Shown here: one piece after another, positions 24,434 through 32,978 of the stretch
Numbering within the stretch: position 1 is the first letter of the stretch
How the letters are laid out: each line of letters opens with the position of its first letter
Translations under genes and position numbers: made by a program
NCBI GenBank assembly: GCA_035281645.1
Contig: DATEDN010000085.1
Coordinates: 1 to 56,671, forward strand
Source: JACCTH01 sp035281645
GTDB taxonomy: Bacteria > Actinomycetota > Acidimicrobiia > Spongiisociales > ZC4RG35
Direction: 5' to 3'
Length of the DNA: 56,671 bases
The notes under the pieces: model-generated
Seen by the model: only the letters and a program-made list of their open reading frames with translations
Database searches by the model: none
What the model was told of the DNA's origin: nothing

Positions 24434-25569
24434 GAGCGCTCCCCGTTGAATCGCACGTATTCGGGAGTGAGGTCGGTGGTGATGATCTCAGCTCTGCCCG
24501 ACCCGGGGCCAAGATCGACCTGAACCAGGAAATCGGAATCGAGAAGCCCGTCGAGCTCGAAACGTTCCACCGGCGATCCGTTGTGGAACACGGGAACCGA
24601 TTGGTAGGAAATCGAAACCTGATCGATGTCGACCGGACAGGTACCGATGGCGGCGAGAATCCGGCCCCAATTGGGATCGGCCCCGTAGAAGGAAGCTCGA
24701 ACCAGGGCCGAATCCGAGACCGCTTTTCCCACCTGGCGAGCTAGAAGATTGTCGTCTGCCCCGGTGACGAGGATGCGAACGGTTTTGCTGGCGCCCTCGG
24801 CGTCGGCAGCCATCTCGAGCGCCAGAGCTGAGCAGGCCTTGACCACACCTTCCTTGAGCTCAGACTCCGATACCGGCCCCGCCCGGCCGGAAGCGAGCAG
24901 GACCAAGGAGTCGTTGGTCGATTCGCAGCCGTCAACGTTCAAGGAGTTGAACGTCACCGCCGCCGCCTCGGCCAGAACCTCTTGCAACGTCGCTGCCTGG
25001 GCCGCGGCATCGGTGGTGAGTACGGCCAGCATCGTGGCCATGTCGGGACGCAGCATGGCCGCCCCTTTGGCCATGCCACCGAGGACGAAGTTCGAGCCGT
25101 TGACGATCACGGTTTTGGTCCGGGAGTCGGTGGTGAGAATCGCTTCGGCCGCGGCCGCCCCGCCCGCTCTGGAAGCCTGGCCGACCAGGTCGGGAACCCG
25201 AGCAACGACGCCGTCGGAATCGAGATAGGAGCCGATCGGTCCGGTCGACATCGCCAGGACTTCGGTGGGCGGACAGCCGAGGGATGAAGCTACCGCGCCA
25301 GTGGTGGCCTCCGCTGCCTGAGAGCCGCGCTGGCCGGTAGCGGCGTTGGCGCAGCCCGAGTTGAGCAGGATCGCTCGTGCTCTCCCGGCCGCCGCCAAAT
25401 GGGCGCGGGAAAGGACCACCGGAGCCGCCGCTGCCCGGTTTTGGGTGAAGACTCCGGCGGCCGGAACCGCTTCGTCGGCCACGACCACCGCCAGATCGAG
25501 GCGACCGGAGCCTTTGATCCCGGCGCTTATCCCGGCGGCCCGAAAGCCCTCGGGGGCAGTGATGCTCAC
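24430..25569 (-). CDS. argJ: Bifunctional glutamate N-acetyltransferase / ornithine acetyltransferase
   Basis: 379 residues. Recycles the acetyl group from acetylornithine to glutamate; bifunctional forms also use acetyl-CoA. The self-cleavage site is in KGAAMLRPDMATMLAVLTTD, where the protein splits between Ala and Thr. Also FTQNRAAAAPVVLSR, ILLNSGCANAATGQRG and DPNWGRILAAIGTCP. Start is the GTG at 25569, which overlaps argC's stop as GTGA and begins the conserved ITAPEGFRAAGISAGIK region. Confidence 0.95.
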   Translation of the reverse strand: MSITAPEGFRAAGISAGIKGSGRLDLAVVVADEAVPAAGVFTQNRAAAAPVVLSRAHLAAAGRARAILLNSGCANAATGQRGSQAAEATTGAVASSLGCPPTEVLAMSTGPIGSYLDSDGVVARVPDLVGQASRAGGAAAAEAILTTDSRTKTVIVNGSNFVLGGMAKGAAMLRPDMATMLAVLTTDAAAQAATLQEVLAEAAAVTFNSLNVDGCESTNDSLVLLASGRAGPVSESELKEGVVKACSALALEMAADAEGASKTVRILVTGADDNLLARQVGKAVSDSALVRASFYGADPNWGRILAAIGTCPVDIDQVSISYQSVPVFHNGSPVERFELDGLLDSDFLVQVDLGPGSGRAEIITTDLTPEYVRFNGERS

Positions 25570-26576
25570 GGCATCCAGCCCGATCGGGGAAGGCCGGCGG
25601 TTTCGTCGTATCCGACCATCAGGTTGGCGGCCTGCACCGCCTGGCCCGCGGCCCCTTTGAGAAGGTTGTCGATCGCGCACTGGGCGATCACGGCGTTCTG
25701 GCGGTGATCCACTACCGCGTAAACGAATGCCTTGTTGGAACCGACCGTCCAACGAGTTTGGGGCGGTCGATCGATGACCTCGACAAAGGGCGACTCTCGA
25801 TAGGCATGGTCGAGGGCCTCGCCCGGATCACCTTCACCCGTCAGGAAGGCGGTGACTGTGGCGAGAAGTCCGCGGGGCATCGGAATCAGATGGGGCGTGA
25901 AGGTCACCTTGGTCTCCTTGCCAGAGAGCTGATCGAGTCCCATCTCGATCTCGGGGCGGTGACGGTGCTTGCCCACCGCATATGCCCGCACGCCGTCGGC
26001 GACCTCCCCGAACAGGAACTCCTCGGCCAACGCTCGACCAGCGCCCGAGACTCCCGACAGACAGTCGGCGACGATGCCCCGCGGCTCGATCAGCCCCTGG
26101 GCGAGAAGCGGGCCGACCGCCAGGAGGACGGCGGTGGGGTAGCAGCCCGGGCTGGCCACCGCCGCTGCTTCTTTGACGTCGAAGAGCTCGGGAAGCCCAT
26201 AACGCCAATCTGCCAGCTCATCGGGGAAAGGGTGCTGGCTCGGGTAGGCCTCCATATAGCGGGCCGGCGAATCGAGGCGATAGTCCGAGCCGAGATCGAC
26301 GACTCTGGTCCCCTGCTGACGGAGCGCGTGGCCCAGCATGGCCGAGGAGCCGTGGGGCAGGGCGAGGAAGGCGAACTCGATGTCCGAGACGAGCTCGTTC
26401 GAGCCCAGGGGGCGGTCTCCCCTATCCAGTTGAGGATGAACCTCCCCCAAAACCCCACCGGCATGGGTGTGAGCTCCGAGGTGGACGACATCGAAGCCGT
26501 CGTGAGAATCGAGTAGACGGACGAGTTCCCCTCCCGCATATCCGCTGGCTCCGAAGACGGCGGTTTTGATCGACAT
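25566..26576 (-). CDS. argC: N-acetyl-gamma-glutamyl-phosphate reductase
   Basis: 336 residues. NADPH-dependent reduction in arginine synthesis. Rossmann motif AVFGASGYAGGELVRLL at the N-terminus; active-site Cys in ASPGCYPTAVLLAV; His in YAVGKHRHRPEIE. First gene of the operon argC-J-B-D-R-G-H. A palindrome-rich AT stretch just upstream of the ATG is a candidate ArgR site. Confidence 0.96.
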   Translation of the reverse strand: MSIKTAVFGASGYAGGELVRLLDSHDGFDVVHLGAHTHAGGVLGEVHPQLDRGDRPLGSNELVSDIEFAFLALPHGSSAMLGHALRQQGTRVVDLGSDYRLDSPARYMEAYPSQHPFPDELADWRYGLPELFDVKEAAAVASPGCYPTAVLLAVGPLLAQGLIEPRGIVADCLSGVSGAGRALAEEFLFGEVADGVRAYAVGKHRHRPEIEMGLDQLSGKETKVTFTPHLIPMPRGLLATVTAFLTGEGDPGEALDHAYRESPFVEVIDRPPQTRWTVGSNKAFVYAVVDHRQNAVIAQCAIDNLLKGAAGQAVQAANLMVGYDETAGLPRSGWMP

Positions 26577-26583
26577 CGACCCG

Positions 26584-26606
26584 TGAGTATACGCATATGC
26601 GCATGA
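26584..26606. promoter_or_regulatory. Candidate ARG box (ArgR operator) before argC
   Basis: TGAGTATACGCATATGCGCATGA is an AT-richer, partly palindromic stretch within the 49-base argC-cca gap. It contains overlapping GCATATGC and TATGCGCAT elements, loosely like ARG boxes (TNTGAATWWWWATTCANW in E. coli, with TGCATA-type variants in Gram-positives). An argR gene in the operon supports it. Match is by eye only. Confidence 0.35.
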
Positions 26607-26625
26607 CCACCATCGGGCGGCGCTA

Positions 26626-28005
26626 CTAGTTGGACCGCGCCTCCCACCACTCCTTGACCGTGCCCAGGGCCTCTTCTTCGCTGAACGGACCTTCCTCGAT
26701 CCGGCGTTCGTAGAGGAGGTCCATGATCTCGCCGACCAACGGGCCCGGTTTGATCCCGAGAAATTCCATCACCCGATGCCCGTCGATAGGGGGCCGCAAC
26801 GCATCAAGCGCCTCTCGCGCCCGAAGCTCGGCGATCCTCTCCTCCAGGTCATCGATTCCGGCGCTGATGGCGGCGGCCTTGCGGGGGTTGGCCGTGGTGA
26901 CATCGCAGCGCACCAACTCGTTGAGAGAGCTGAGGAGGTCTCCGGCGTCGCGCACGTAGCGGCGCACGGCAGCATCGGTCCAGCCCATCTTCAGCGTGTG
27001 AGGACGGAGATGAAGAAAGACCAGGCGGGAAACGTCATCTACTACCTCGCGGGGAAATCGAAGAGCTCGCAATCGTTCCCGCGTCATGCGCTGGCCCACC
27101 ACCTCGTGATGGTGAAAGCTGACTCCCTCTGCTCCAATCGCCCGCGTTGCCGGCTTGCCGACATCGTGAAACAACGCCGCCAGGCGGATCACGAGCTCCG
27201 GCTGGGTCTTGTCGACAACCGCCAGAGTGTGAGCGAGCACGTCCTTGTGCTGATGTACCGGGTCCTGCTCCATCGCCAGCGCATCAAGCTCGGGAAGAAA
27301 GTGAGCCGACAGGCCCGCCGCCACCACCTCCAAGAGCGCTGATCCGGGGTGAGGAGCCAGGACGAGCCGGGATAGCTCATCGCGGATTCTCTCGGCGGAG
27401 ACGATCTCGATACGAGGGGCCAGACGCGAAGCTGCCTCCCGAACACGTTGGGCGATGTCAAATCCCAATGTGGCTTGAAAACGGAAAAGACGGAGCATCC
27501 GCAACGGATCGTCGCCAAAGGAAATTTCGGGATCGAGAGGGGTATCGAGACGCCCGGCGGCCAGGTCGGCCAAGCCGGCAAAAGGGTCAATCGCCTCGAG
27601 CTCCGGCAGGCGGAGGGCAATGGCGTTGATGGTGAAATCTCGGCGGGAAAGATCCTCCTCCAGATCGGTCGAGAAGGACACCACCGGCTTGCGGCTGTCG
27701 TCGCGATAGACCTCGGAGCGAAAGGTCGTGATCTCGGCGCCGAGATCTCCCTTTCGCATTCCGATCGTTCCAAACGCTTCTCCCACCCGATAGATGGCGT
27801 CGGCCCAGGGATCGAGGATTTCTCTGATCTCGAGGGGCCGGGCATCGGTGGTGAAGTCAAGATCCGTGTGGGGTCGCTCCAGCAAAGCGTCCCGAACCGA
27901 GCCTCCCACCAAGAAGAGCGAGTAACCGGCGGCTCGAAAGCGCTCCGCCAGCTCGAAGCTCGGGCTGCCTGGCTCTACGAGCCAAGAGAACCGGTTCGGG
28001 GTCAT
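26626..28005 (-). CDS. cca: CCA tRNA nucleotidyltransferase
   Basis: 459 residues. Adds or repairs the 3' CCA of tRNAs; both tRNAs in the window lack an encoded CCA. The class-II head is FLVGGSVRDALLERPHTDLD, with RRDFTINAIALRL and DPLRMLRLFRFQATLGF. The HD domain motif FHDVGKPAT lies in the C-terminal half, as in the actinobacterial PcnA form. It corresponds in position to M. tuberculosis pcnA. Divergent from pilT, with a small stem TGCCCG/CGGGCA between them. Confidence 0.94.
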   Translation of the reverse strand: MTPNRFSWLVEPGSPSFELAERFRAAGYSLFLVGGSVRDALLERPHTDLDFTTDARPLEIREILDPWADAIYRVGEAFGTIGMRKGDLGAEITTFRSEVYRDDSRKPVVSFSTDLEEDLSRRDFTINAIALRLPELEAIDPFAGLADLAAGRLDTPLDPEISFGDDPLRMLRLFRFQATLGFDIAQRVREAASRLAPRIEIVSAERIRDELSRLVLAPHPGSALLEVVAAGLSAHFLPELDALAMEQDPVHQHKDVLAHTLAVVDKTQPELVIRLAALFHDVGKPATRAIGAEGVSFHHHEVVGQRMTRERLRALRFPREVVDDVSRLVFLHLRPHTLKMGWTDAAVRRYVRDAGDLLSSLNELVRCDVTTANPRKAAAISAGIDDLEERIAELRAREALDALRPPIDGHRVMEFLGIKPGPLVGEIMDLLYERRIEEGPFSEEEALGTVKEWWEARSN

Positions 28006-28116
28006 TGCCCGTCGAGATTAGAAGCGGGCACTAGAAGGGCTTGGAGCCACGCTCAAGACAGCATCAGCCTGAACCGATACAACGAGCATCCCTCGGATCA
28101 AAGGAACTCGTTAATC

Positions 28117-29199
28117 GTGGACATGGCAATTGAGGAACTGCTGCATCGAGCAGTCTCGGCGGGAGCGTCTGATCTACACCTCAAAGTCGGTTCCCCGCCG
28201 GTGGTACGCGTGGCGGGCGAACTGAGACGTCTCCACGGAGTCCCCAGCCTCCGGCCCGACGACACCGAAAGCTTCGCTCAGTCGATCTTCACACAGCGGG
28301 CCGTCAAAGAATTCAAAGAGAAGGGCGACGCCGACTTTGCCTTCGGCCGCCCTGAGCTTGGAAGGTTTCGAGTAACGGCTTTTCGTCAGCGGGGCTCGAT
28401 CAGCCTCGTTATGCGCCGGGTGCCCAACGACACCCTCTCATTCGAAGAGTTGGGACTCCCGCCCATTTTGCGGAGACTCTCGAACGAGGGGATGGGGTTG
28501 CTATTGGTGACTGGACCATCTGGATCCGGAAAGACGTCGACGATGTCGGCCATGATCGATCACATCAATAGCACTCGACCGGTATCGATCGTGACGGTGG
28601 AGGATCCGATCGAAGTACTCCATCCGGACAAGATGGCCATCGTCGCTCAACGCGAGGTCGGCGTCGACACCGCCACCTTCGCCGAGGCGATCGAACGAGC
28701 TGTGCGCCAGGACGCCGATGTGATCGCCATCTCCCATATCGATGACTACGAGACCGCCCGGGCCGCCATCGGTGCCGCCGAGACCGGACACCTCGTCATC
28801 TCCTCTATGCACACCGTCGATCCCGCCGACACCATTACCCGTCTGGTCGGTTACTACCCGGTGCCGGAGCAAGCTCTCGCTCGCCGCCAGCTCTCCGCGC
28901 ATCTCAAGGCCATCCTCTCCCAGCGTCTTCTCGAGACTGCCGACGGGGGCTCGCGCGCTCTGGCCACCGAGCTCTTGACCAACAACGAACGGGTCCGCGA
29001 TCGCATCGTCGACGGCAATCTCACCGGGACCATCGATGAAGTGTTGAAGGAGTCGGAGTTCAGCGGTATGCACACCTTTGACCAGACCCTGCAATCTTTG
29101 GTGTTGACCCGGAGGATCTCGGTCCGCTCCGCCCTCCCCCATTCCCGCAACCCCCACGAGCTGCGTGCTCGTGCCCTTGAGGCAGGCCTCGAGCTCTAG
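28117..29199 (+). CDS. PilT/VirB11-type ATPase with altered Walker B
   Basis: 360 residues, the length of PilT retraction ATPases. The N-terminal domain has ASDLHLKVGSPPVVRVAGEL. Walker A is LVTGPSGSGKTSTMSAMID; the Asp box is VTVEDPIEVLHPDKMAIVAQ followed by REVG; the His box is HLVISSMHTVDPADTI. Canonical Walker B VGEMRD reads ISHIDD here, so the expected Glu is His. GTG at 28117 has AAAGGA about 11 bases upstream; ATG at 28123 is the alternative. No other pilus genes are in the window. Its TAG shares the CTAG of the convergent neighbour's stop. Confidence 0.82.
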   Translation: MDMAIEELLHRAVSAGASDLHLKVGSPPVVRVAGELRRLHGVPSLRPDDTESFAQSIFTQRAVKEFKEKGDADFAFGRPELGRFRVTAFRQRGSISLVMRRVPNDTLSFEELGLPPILRRLSNEGMGLLLVTGPSGSGKTSTMSAMIDHINSTRPVSIVTVEDPIEVLHPDKMAIVAQREVGVDTATFAEAIERAVRQDADVIAISHIDDYETARAAIGAAETGHLVISSMHTVDPADTITRLVGYYPVPEQALARRQLSAHLKAILSQRLLETADGGSRALATELLTNNERVRDRIVDGNLTGTIDEVLKESEFSGMHTFDQTLQSLVLTRRISVRSALPHSRNPHELRARALEAGLEL

Positions 29200-29927
29200 A
29201 TCGAAGCCCACGGCAAAAGGGTGCCGGGGGGATTGGTTCGGGATACACCGGTGATCTGGGTGATGCCGTACGGCAGGGCGCGGCTGTCGGTGTTTGAACA
29301 ACCCCCGTCTGCTTCCGACTGATAGGTAGTCGAGGCGGACTCGACGCCAAATTCGTCTCCGTCAACGGTGATGCCACCCGGGTTGGACCAAATCACCGCC
29401 GCCGCCTCGGCGTCGCAGCGGCAGAACGCCTCGGTCCAGGTCATCGCCGCCACCAGTCGATCCCCCGGGCTTTGAAGGCTGCGCACCACCAGCTCCTCTT
29501 CGCTTTCGAGATCGGTGATCGCACCCCGCCACCAGCCGGGGCCTCGCTCACGGTCGGAGGAGATCGTCAACCTGTACGAGTTTCCCTGAAGCCAGGGATA
29601 CGACCGTGTGTGCGGGTTTCCGATCGGGGAGGGGAGATCCGAATCGGTGCCGGAAAGGATCCTTCCCTGGGCGTCATACCCGCCCCAGTTCACCGCCGTT
29701 CCGCCCGGGTAGGCGTTGTGCCATTGCAATCCAAGGTGGGCGCCGCCGCTGATGCCCCCCCTTCCGGCGAAGCTGGCCTGAAGGGCCCAGAAGTAGAGGT
29801 CGGTCGAGAGCGGATACTGAGGAACGGTGATGGTGACCGAGAGGCTCTGCAATTCGACCCGGGGGATCCAATGGAGATGAAGCGACGACGCCCGATTCGA
29901 CGAGGTGGGGTATCCGGCGACCCTCAC
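29196..29927 (-). CDS. Hypothetical protein, possibly DUF3472-like
   Basis: 243 residues, no signal peptide. The Trp- and Gly-rich central part (YFWALQASFAGRGGISGGAH, then LGLQWH, WGGYDAQGR, ITISSDRERGPGWWRGAITD-type segments) resembles the beta-sandwich domain named DUF3472 and lectin-like folds; this is a weak, by-eye link. Three Cys lie in the C-terminal third. The GTG start at 29927 overlaps the deacetylase stop as GTGA, so the two are translated together, but no functional tie is evident. Confidence 0.6.
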   Translation of the reverse strand: MRVAGYPTSSNRASSLHLHWIPRVELQSLSVTITVPQYPLSTDLYFWALQASFAGRGGISGGAHLGLQWHNAYPGGTAVNWGGYDAQGRILSGTDSDLPSPIGNPHTRSYPWLQGNSYRLTISSDRERGPGWWRGAITDLESEEELVVRSLQSPGDRLVAAMTWTEAFCRCDAEAAAVIWSNPGGITVDGDEFGVESASTTYQSEADGGCSNTDSRALPYGITQITGVSRTNPPGTLLPWASI

Positions 29928-30934
29928 AGCGACCAGAAACGGGCGGCGAACTCCTTGGCGACTTCGAGGGCCTGAAAGGCAAGGTCGGGAGAGCTGGCGC
30001 CGCCGGCCTCCTCCGAGAACTCATCTACCCCGGCCAATCCCCGCAGAGTGGCGTCGACCCCCGAAGCGAGTGCCTCGAGGTCGTAGCCCCCTTCGAGGAA
30101 CACGATCGCGGGAATCTCAGGGAGAAGCTCCCGCAAACGTGCAGACATGTACCCGTAGTCGGAGTCGAGGAGCCGGAGCCCTCCCAGGGGGTCGGAGGCG
30201 TGCGCGTCGTAACCGGCGCTAATCAGGAGCCAATCGGGATGGAACTGGCTGATGATTGGTTCGATCAGTTCAATAAAGGCCTGGCGATAGAGGTCTCCAC
30301 CCGTGCCTACTGGAACGGGCAGGTTGACGACGGTTCCCCCCGCCAGCGCCATGTCCTCCATGTGCCCCGTCAATGGATAAAACGGTGATTGGTGGATGCT
30401 CACATAGAGCACATCGGCAACCTCACTGAAAATCTCCTGAGTCCCGTTGCCGTGATGGACATCCCAATCGACTATCGCCACTCGTCGACCCTCGGCCAGC
30501 AAATGGGCGGCAGCCACGGCAGCATTGTTGAGAAAGCAAAATCCCATCGCCCGGTTGGAGGTGGCGTGATGTCCGGGCGGTCGGACGGCGGCCAGCGCCA
30601 CTCCCCCTTTCCCGAGCCAGGGAATTGCCGTCAAACCCGAGCCAGCCGCCCTTATCGACGCCTCCCAAGTCTCTATCACCGCGTGTGTGTCGGAATCGAT
30701 TGACCCACCGCCCGACAAACAGAATTCCCTGAGGGCGTCGATATAGGACGGGTCATGCACCGTCGACAAGGCCGCCCGATCCGCCGCATCCGGAACTACG
30801 GCTTGGACCTCGAGTCCGGAGCGAGCGACGCCCTCCTCAACGGCAAGCAGGCGCTCAGGTCGTTCGATGTGGTGGGGGCCGGCAAAGTGCTTGTAGAAGA
30901 CGTCGTGCGACAGGTAGACGACCTCCACACCCAT
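29924..30934 (-). CDS. Histone deacetylase family protein (AcuC-like)
   Basis: 336 residues. Zinc-dependent lysine or polyamine deacetylase fold. Motifs: RPPGHHATSNRAMGFCFLNN (catalytic His pair), VAIVDWDVHHGNGTQEIF (zinc Asp and His), SAGYDAHASDPLGGLRL (zinc Asp) and LEGGYDLEALA. All zinc ligands are in place. I start at the ATG at 30934; GTG codons at 30946 and 30958, closer to an AGGAGG, are alternatives. It is divergent from a GNAT acetyltransferase, with start regions overlapping, which suggests opposing acetylation activities under shared control. Confidence 0.88.
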   Translation of the reverse strand: MGVEVVYLSHDVFYKHFAGPHHIERPERLLAVEEGVARSGLEVQAVVPDAADRAALSTVHDPSYIDALREFCLSGGGSIDSDTHAVIETWEASIRAAGSGLTAIPWLGKGGVALAAVRPPGHHATSNRAMGFCFLNNAAVAAAHLLAEGRRVAIVDWDVHHGNGTQEIFSEVADVLYVSIHQSPFYPLTGHMEDMALAGGTVVNLPVPVGTGGDLYRQAFIELIEPIISQFHPDWLLISAGYDAHASDPLGGLRLLDSDYGYMSARLRELLPEIPAIVFLEGGYDLEALASGVDATLRGLAGVDEFSEEAGGASSPDLAFQALEVAKEFAARFWSL

Positions 30935-30947
30935 ACTCTCCCACACA

Positions 30948-31673
30948 GTGACCGCCACCTCCTACGGAGTTAGGACCAGAGGACACTGGCCGCAACCGGT
31001 GCTGCTCACGCATGGCTGGGGCCGGGCGCATGCCCGTCCATGGAACGATGACGTCGTTGCCGCGACTCTCCGGCTGGAACGGGGCGGGGCCAAGTTTCTC
31101 GCCGAAGCCAGTGCCCTCGTGGGCGAATGGTCGAAGCCGATTCTTTCTCCGGCCCTACCCCAACACCGGAGCGAGATTTGGCAGCAGGCAGGCTACGAAG
31201 TGGCCGAACCGCTCGCCCTCTTCGAGCACGACCTCCGACATATCGCCCGTCCACAGATTCCGCTCGAGAAGTCGGCGACTTTGGAGGATTTGAACCGCCT
31301 CGATCGGGAAGCATTCCCGGTTCGATGGAGGATGGGCCGAGCGGGCTTGCAAGAGAGCCTCGATGCCACTCCTCGTCATGTCATCTACTCGACAACCGAC
31401 CAGGCGGGCCTCGCCGGTTTCTCTATCGCCGGAGTCGGCCTCGGGATCGGCTACCTCCAGCGACTCGCCGTTTCCCCGCGGGCAGAAGGACGAGGCGTCG
31501 GCGGCGCTCTGGTGGCGGCAGCACTCCTCTGGGCGCGCCGTCAGGGGGCGGCGTCGGTCCTGGTCAACACTCAGCAGGACAACGCCCGAGCAAAGGCCCT
31601 TTATCTCCGGAGCGGATTCCAACCGGTTCGAGAAGGCCTGGTGATCATGGCCATGTTCGGCACCTCTTTCTGA
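30948..31673 (+). CDS. GNAT family N-acetyltransferase
   Basis: About 241 residues. The C-terminal half has the GNAT core: AGFSIAGVGLGIGYLQRLAV, then VSPRAEGRGVGGALVAAALL (acetyl-CoA loop R-x-x-G-x-G), and NARAKALYLRSGFQPVREG. The N-terminal third is variable. The true start is uncertain: GTG at 30948 lies within the divergent deacetylase start region, while GTG at 30999 is the next option. It abuts the pseudokinase gene with no gap (TGA then ATG). Confidence 0.82.
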   Translation: MTATSYGVRTRGHWPQPVLLTHGWGRAHARPWNDDVVAATLRLERGGAKFLAEASALVGEWSKPILSPALPQHRSEIWQQAGYEVAEPLALFEHDLRHIARPQIPLEKSATLEDLNRLDREAFPVRWRMGRAGLQESLDATPRHVIYSTTDQAGLAGFSIAGVGLGIGYLQRLAVSPRAEGRGVGGALVAAALLWARRQGAASVLVNTQQDNARAKALYLRSGFQPVREGLVIMAMFGTSF

Positions 31674-32978
31674 ATGCCCCCGCCGCTTCCAGCTCGCTAT
31701 CGCCTCGAAGTTCGCCTTGGTCGCGATCAAGACATCGAGGAGTGGCTGGCCACCGACGAACATCTCGATCGCCCGGTCCTGATCCGCTTGCTGGGACCGG
31801 ATGCCACCGAAAAGCGCCGTTCGGACTTCCTCAAGGCGGTGCGGGGGGCGGCCGCCGTCCGCCACCCTCATCTGGAGCCGATCTTTGAGGCCGAGGAGGT
31901 CGACAATGGCGCCTACTTCGTTTCGGAATGGAATGGAGGAATGACCCTTCGGAGTCGGCTCGATTCGGGCGAGACGATGGATTTCGCCGAGTTTTGTGCC
32001 AACGCTGCCGGTCTGGCGGGTGCATTGGCCGCACTGCACGAGGCGGGTGTGCTGCACGCGGCGATCGAACCTGGAGCGATCCTTTACACGGTTTCTCGAC
32101 CCGCCCGCCTGGGCGGCTTTGGACGTGCCCGTCGTTATCTGGCTTCGACCGCGAGCGACGTCTCCGATCTCGCCGGCGTTCTCGAACAGGCCTTGACCGG
32201 TTTTGCCCCCGGTGGACCACCGCCCTCCGAGGTGGTGGACGGGGTTCCGATCGAAGTCGACCGGGCGCTCGCGGCTGCCCAACGCGGAGAACTCAACGCC
32301 GATGCCTTCTCTCATGCGTTGGAGGCCATTCCCCGACCCCGCCCACCCGCAGAAATTCCTGCCCGCAGCTGGCGAACGCTCGTTCTCGCCGGCGTCCTGA
32401 CCGCGCTGGCGGCCGGGCTAATCGCAATTGGCCGCGTGCTGGCCGGAGACACCGGAGTTCCGGTGGTCCCGGGACCAGCCGCAACCCTTCCCACTCCCAC
32501 CGCGGTCGTTACCACCCTTGCCCCCAGCCCTACCGCGGCGCCAGATCGCCCGCCGCCACAGATCACAGGGGTGGCGACCTTCGACCCGTTCGGGGAGGGA
32601 GGCGAGAACGATCAGAACGTCGGCGTCACCATCGACGGTGACACCGAGACCTCGTGGCGAACCGAGCGCTACCGCGATCCGATGGAGTTGCTCAAGCCGG
32701 GCGTCGGTCTCACCATCGCCGTGACCGGCACCCCGAACGTTCTTGAAATTGTGGGCCTTCCCGGAGGGGCTGACATCAGCGTTCGTTGGTCGACCGAACG
32801 GCCCGATGACCCGAGCGGTTGGGAGATCATTGCCACCGGCCGCACTGAAGGCGGGCCCCTTACCTTTCAACTGCCAGAACGCCGCGATGGCAACTGGCTC
32901 ATGTGGTTCACGTCGCTCCCGCGACAGGGAGACGGTGACTATTGGATCACCATTGGCGAGATACGCTTTCACGCATGA
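31674..32978 (+). CDS. Stand-alone pseudokinase with extracellular discoidin-like domain (MviN C-terminal type)
   Basis: 434 residues. Residues 8-215 show a protein-kinase fold without catalytic motifs: the strand-3 Lys is Arg (PVLIRLLG), HRD reads HAAIEP, DFG reads GFG. One helix spans about 234-257, followed by a Pro/Thr-rich linker. The final 130 residues (VGVTIDGDTETSWRTERYRD, LKPGVGLTIAV) look like the extracellular beta-sandwich of mycobacterial MviN (Rv3910). That protein has the MurJ flippase at the N-terminus; here MurJ is absent. The gene is coupled to the ECF sigma factor by ATGA. A peptidoglycan-precursor regulatory scaffold is inferred. Confidence 0.8.
   Translation: MPPPLPARYRLEVRLGRDQDIEEWLATDEHLDRPVLIRLLGPDATEKRRSDFLKAVRGAAAVRHPHLEPIFEAEEVDNGAYFVSEWNGGMTLRSRLDSGETMDFAEFCANAAGLAGALAALHEAGVLHAAIEPGAILYTVSRPARLGGFGRARRYLASTASDVSDLAGVLEQALTGFAPGGPPPSEVVDGVPIEVDRALAAAQRGELNADAFSHALEAIPRPRPPAEIPARSWRTLVLAGVLTALAAGLIAIGRVLAGDTGVPVVPGPAATLPTPTAVVTTLAPSPTAAPDRPPPQITGVATFDPFGEGGENDQNVGVTIDGDTETSWRTERYRDPMELLKPGVGLTIAVTGTPNVLEIVGLPGGADISVRWSTERPDDPSGWEIIATGRTEGGPLTFQLPERRDGNWLMWFTSLPRQGDGDYWITIGEIRFHA

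Noticed and set aside
27448..28122. Long N-terminal extension of the PilT-like protein across cca
   Set aside because: It is antisense to cca and lacks PilT similarity; the family begins at MAIEELL near 28123.
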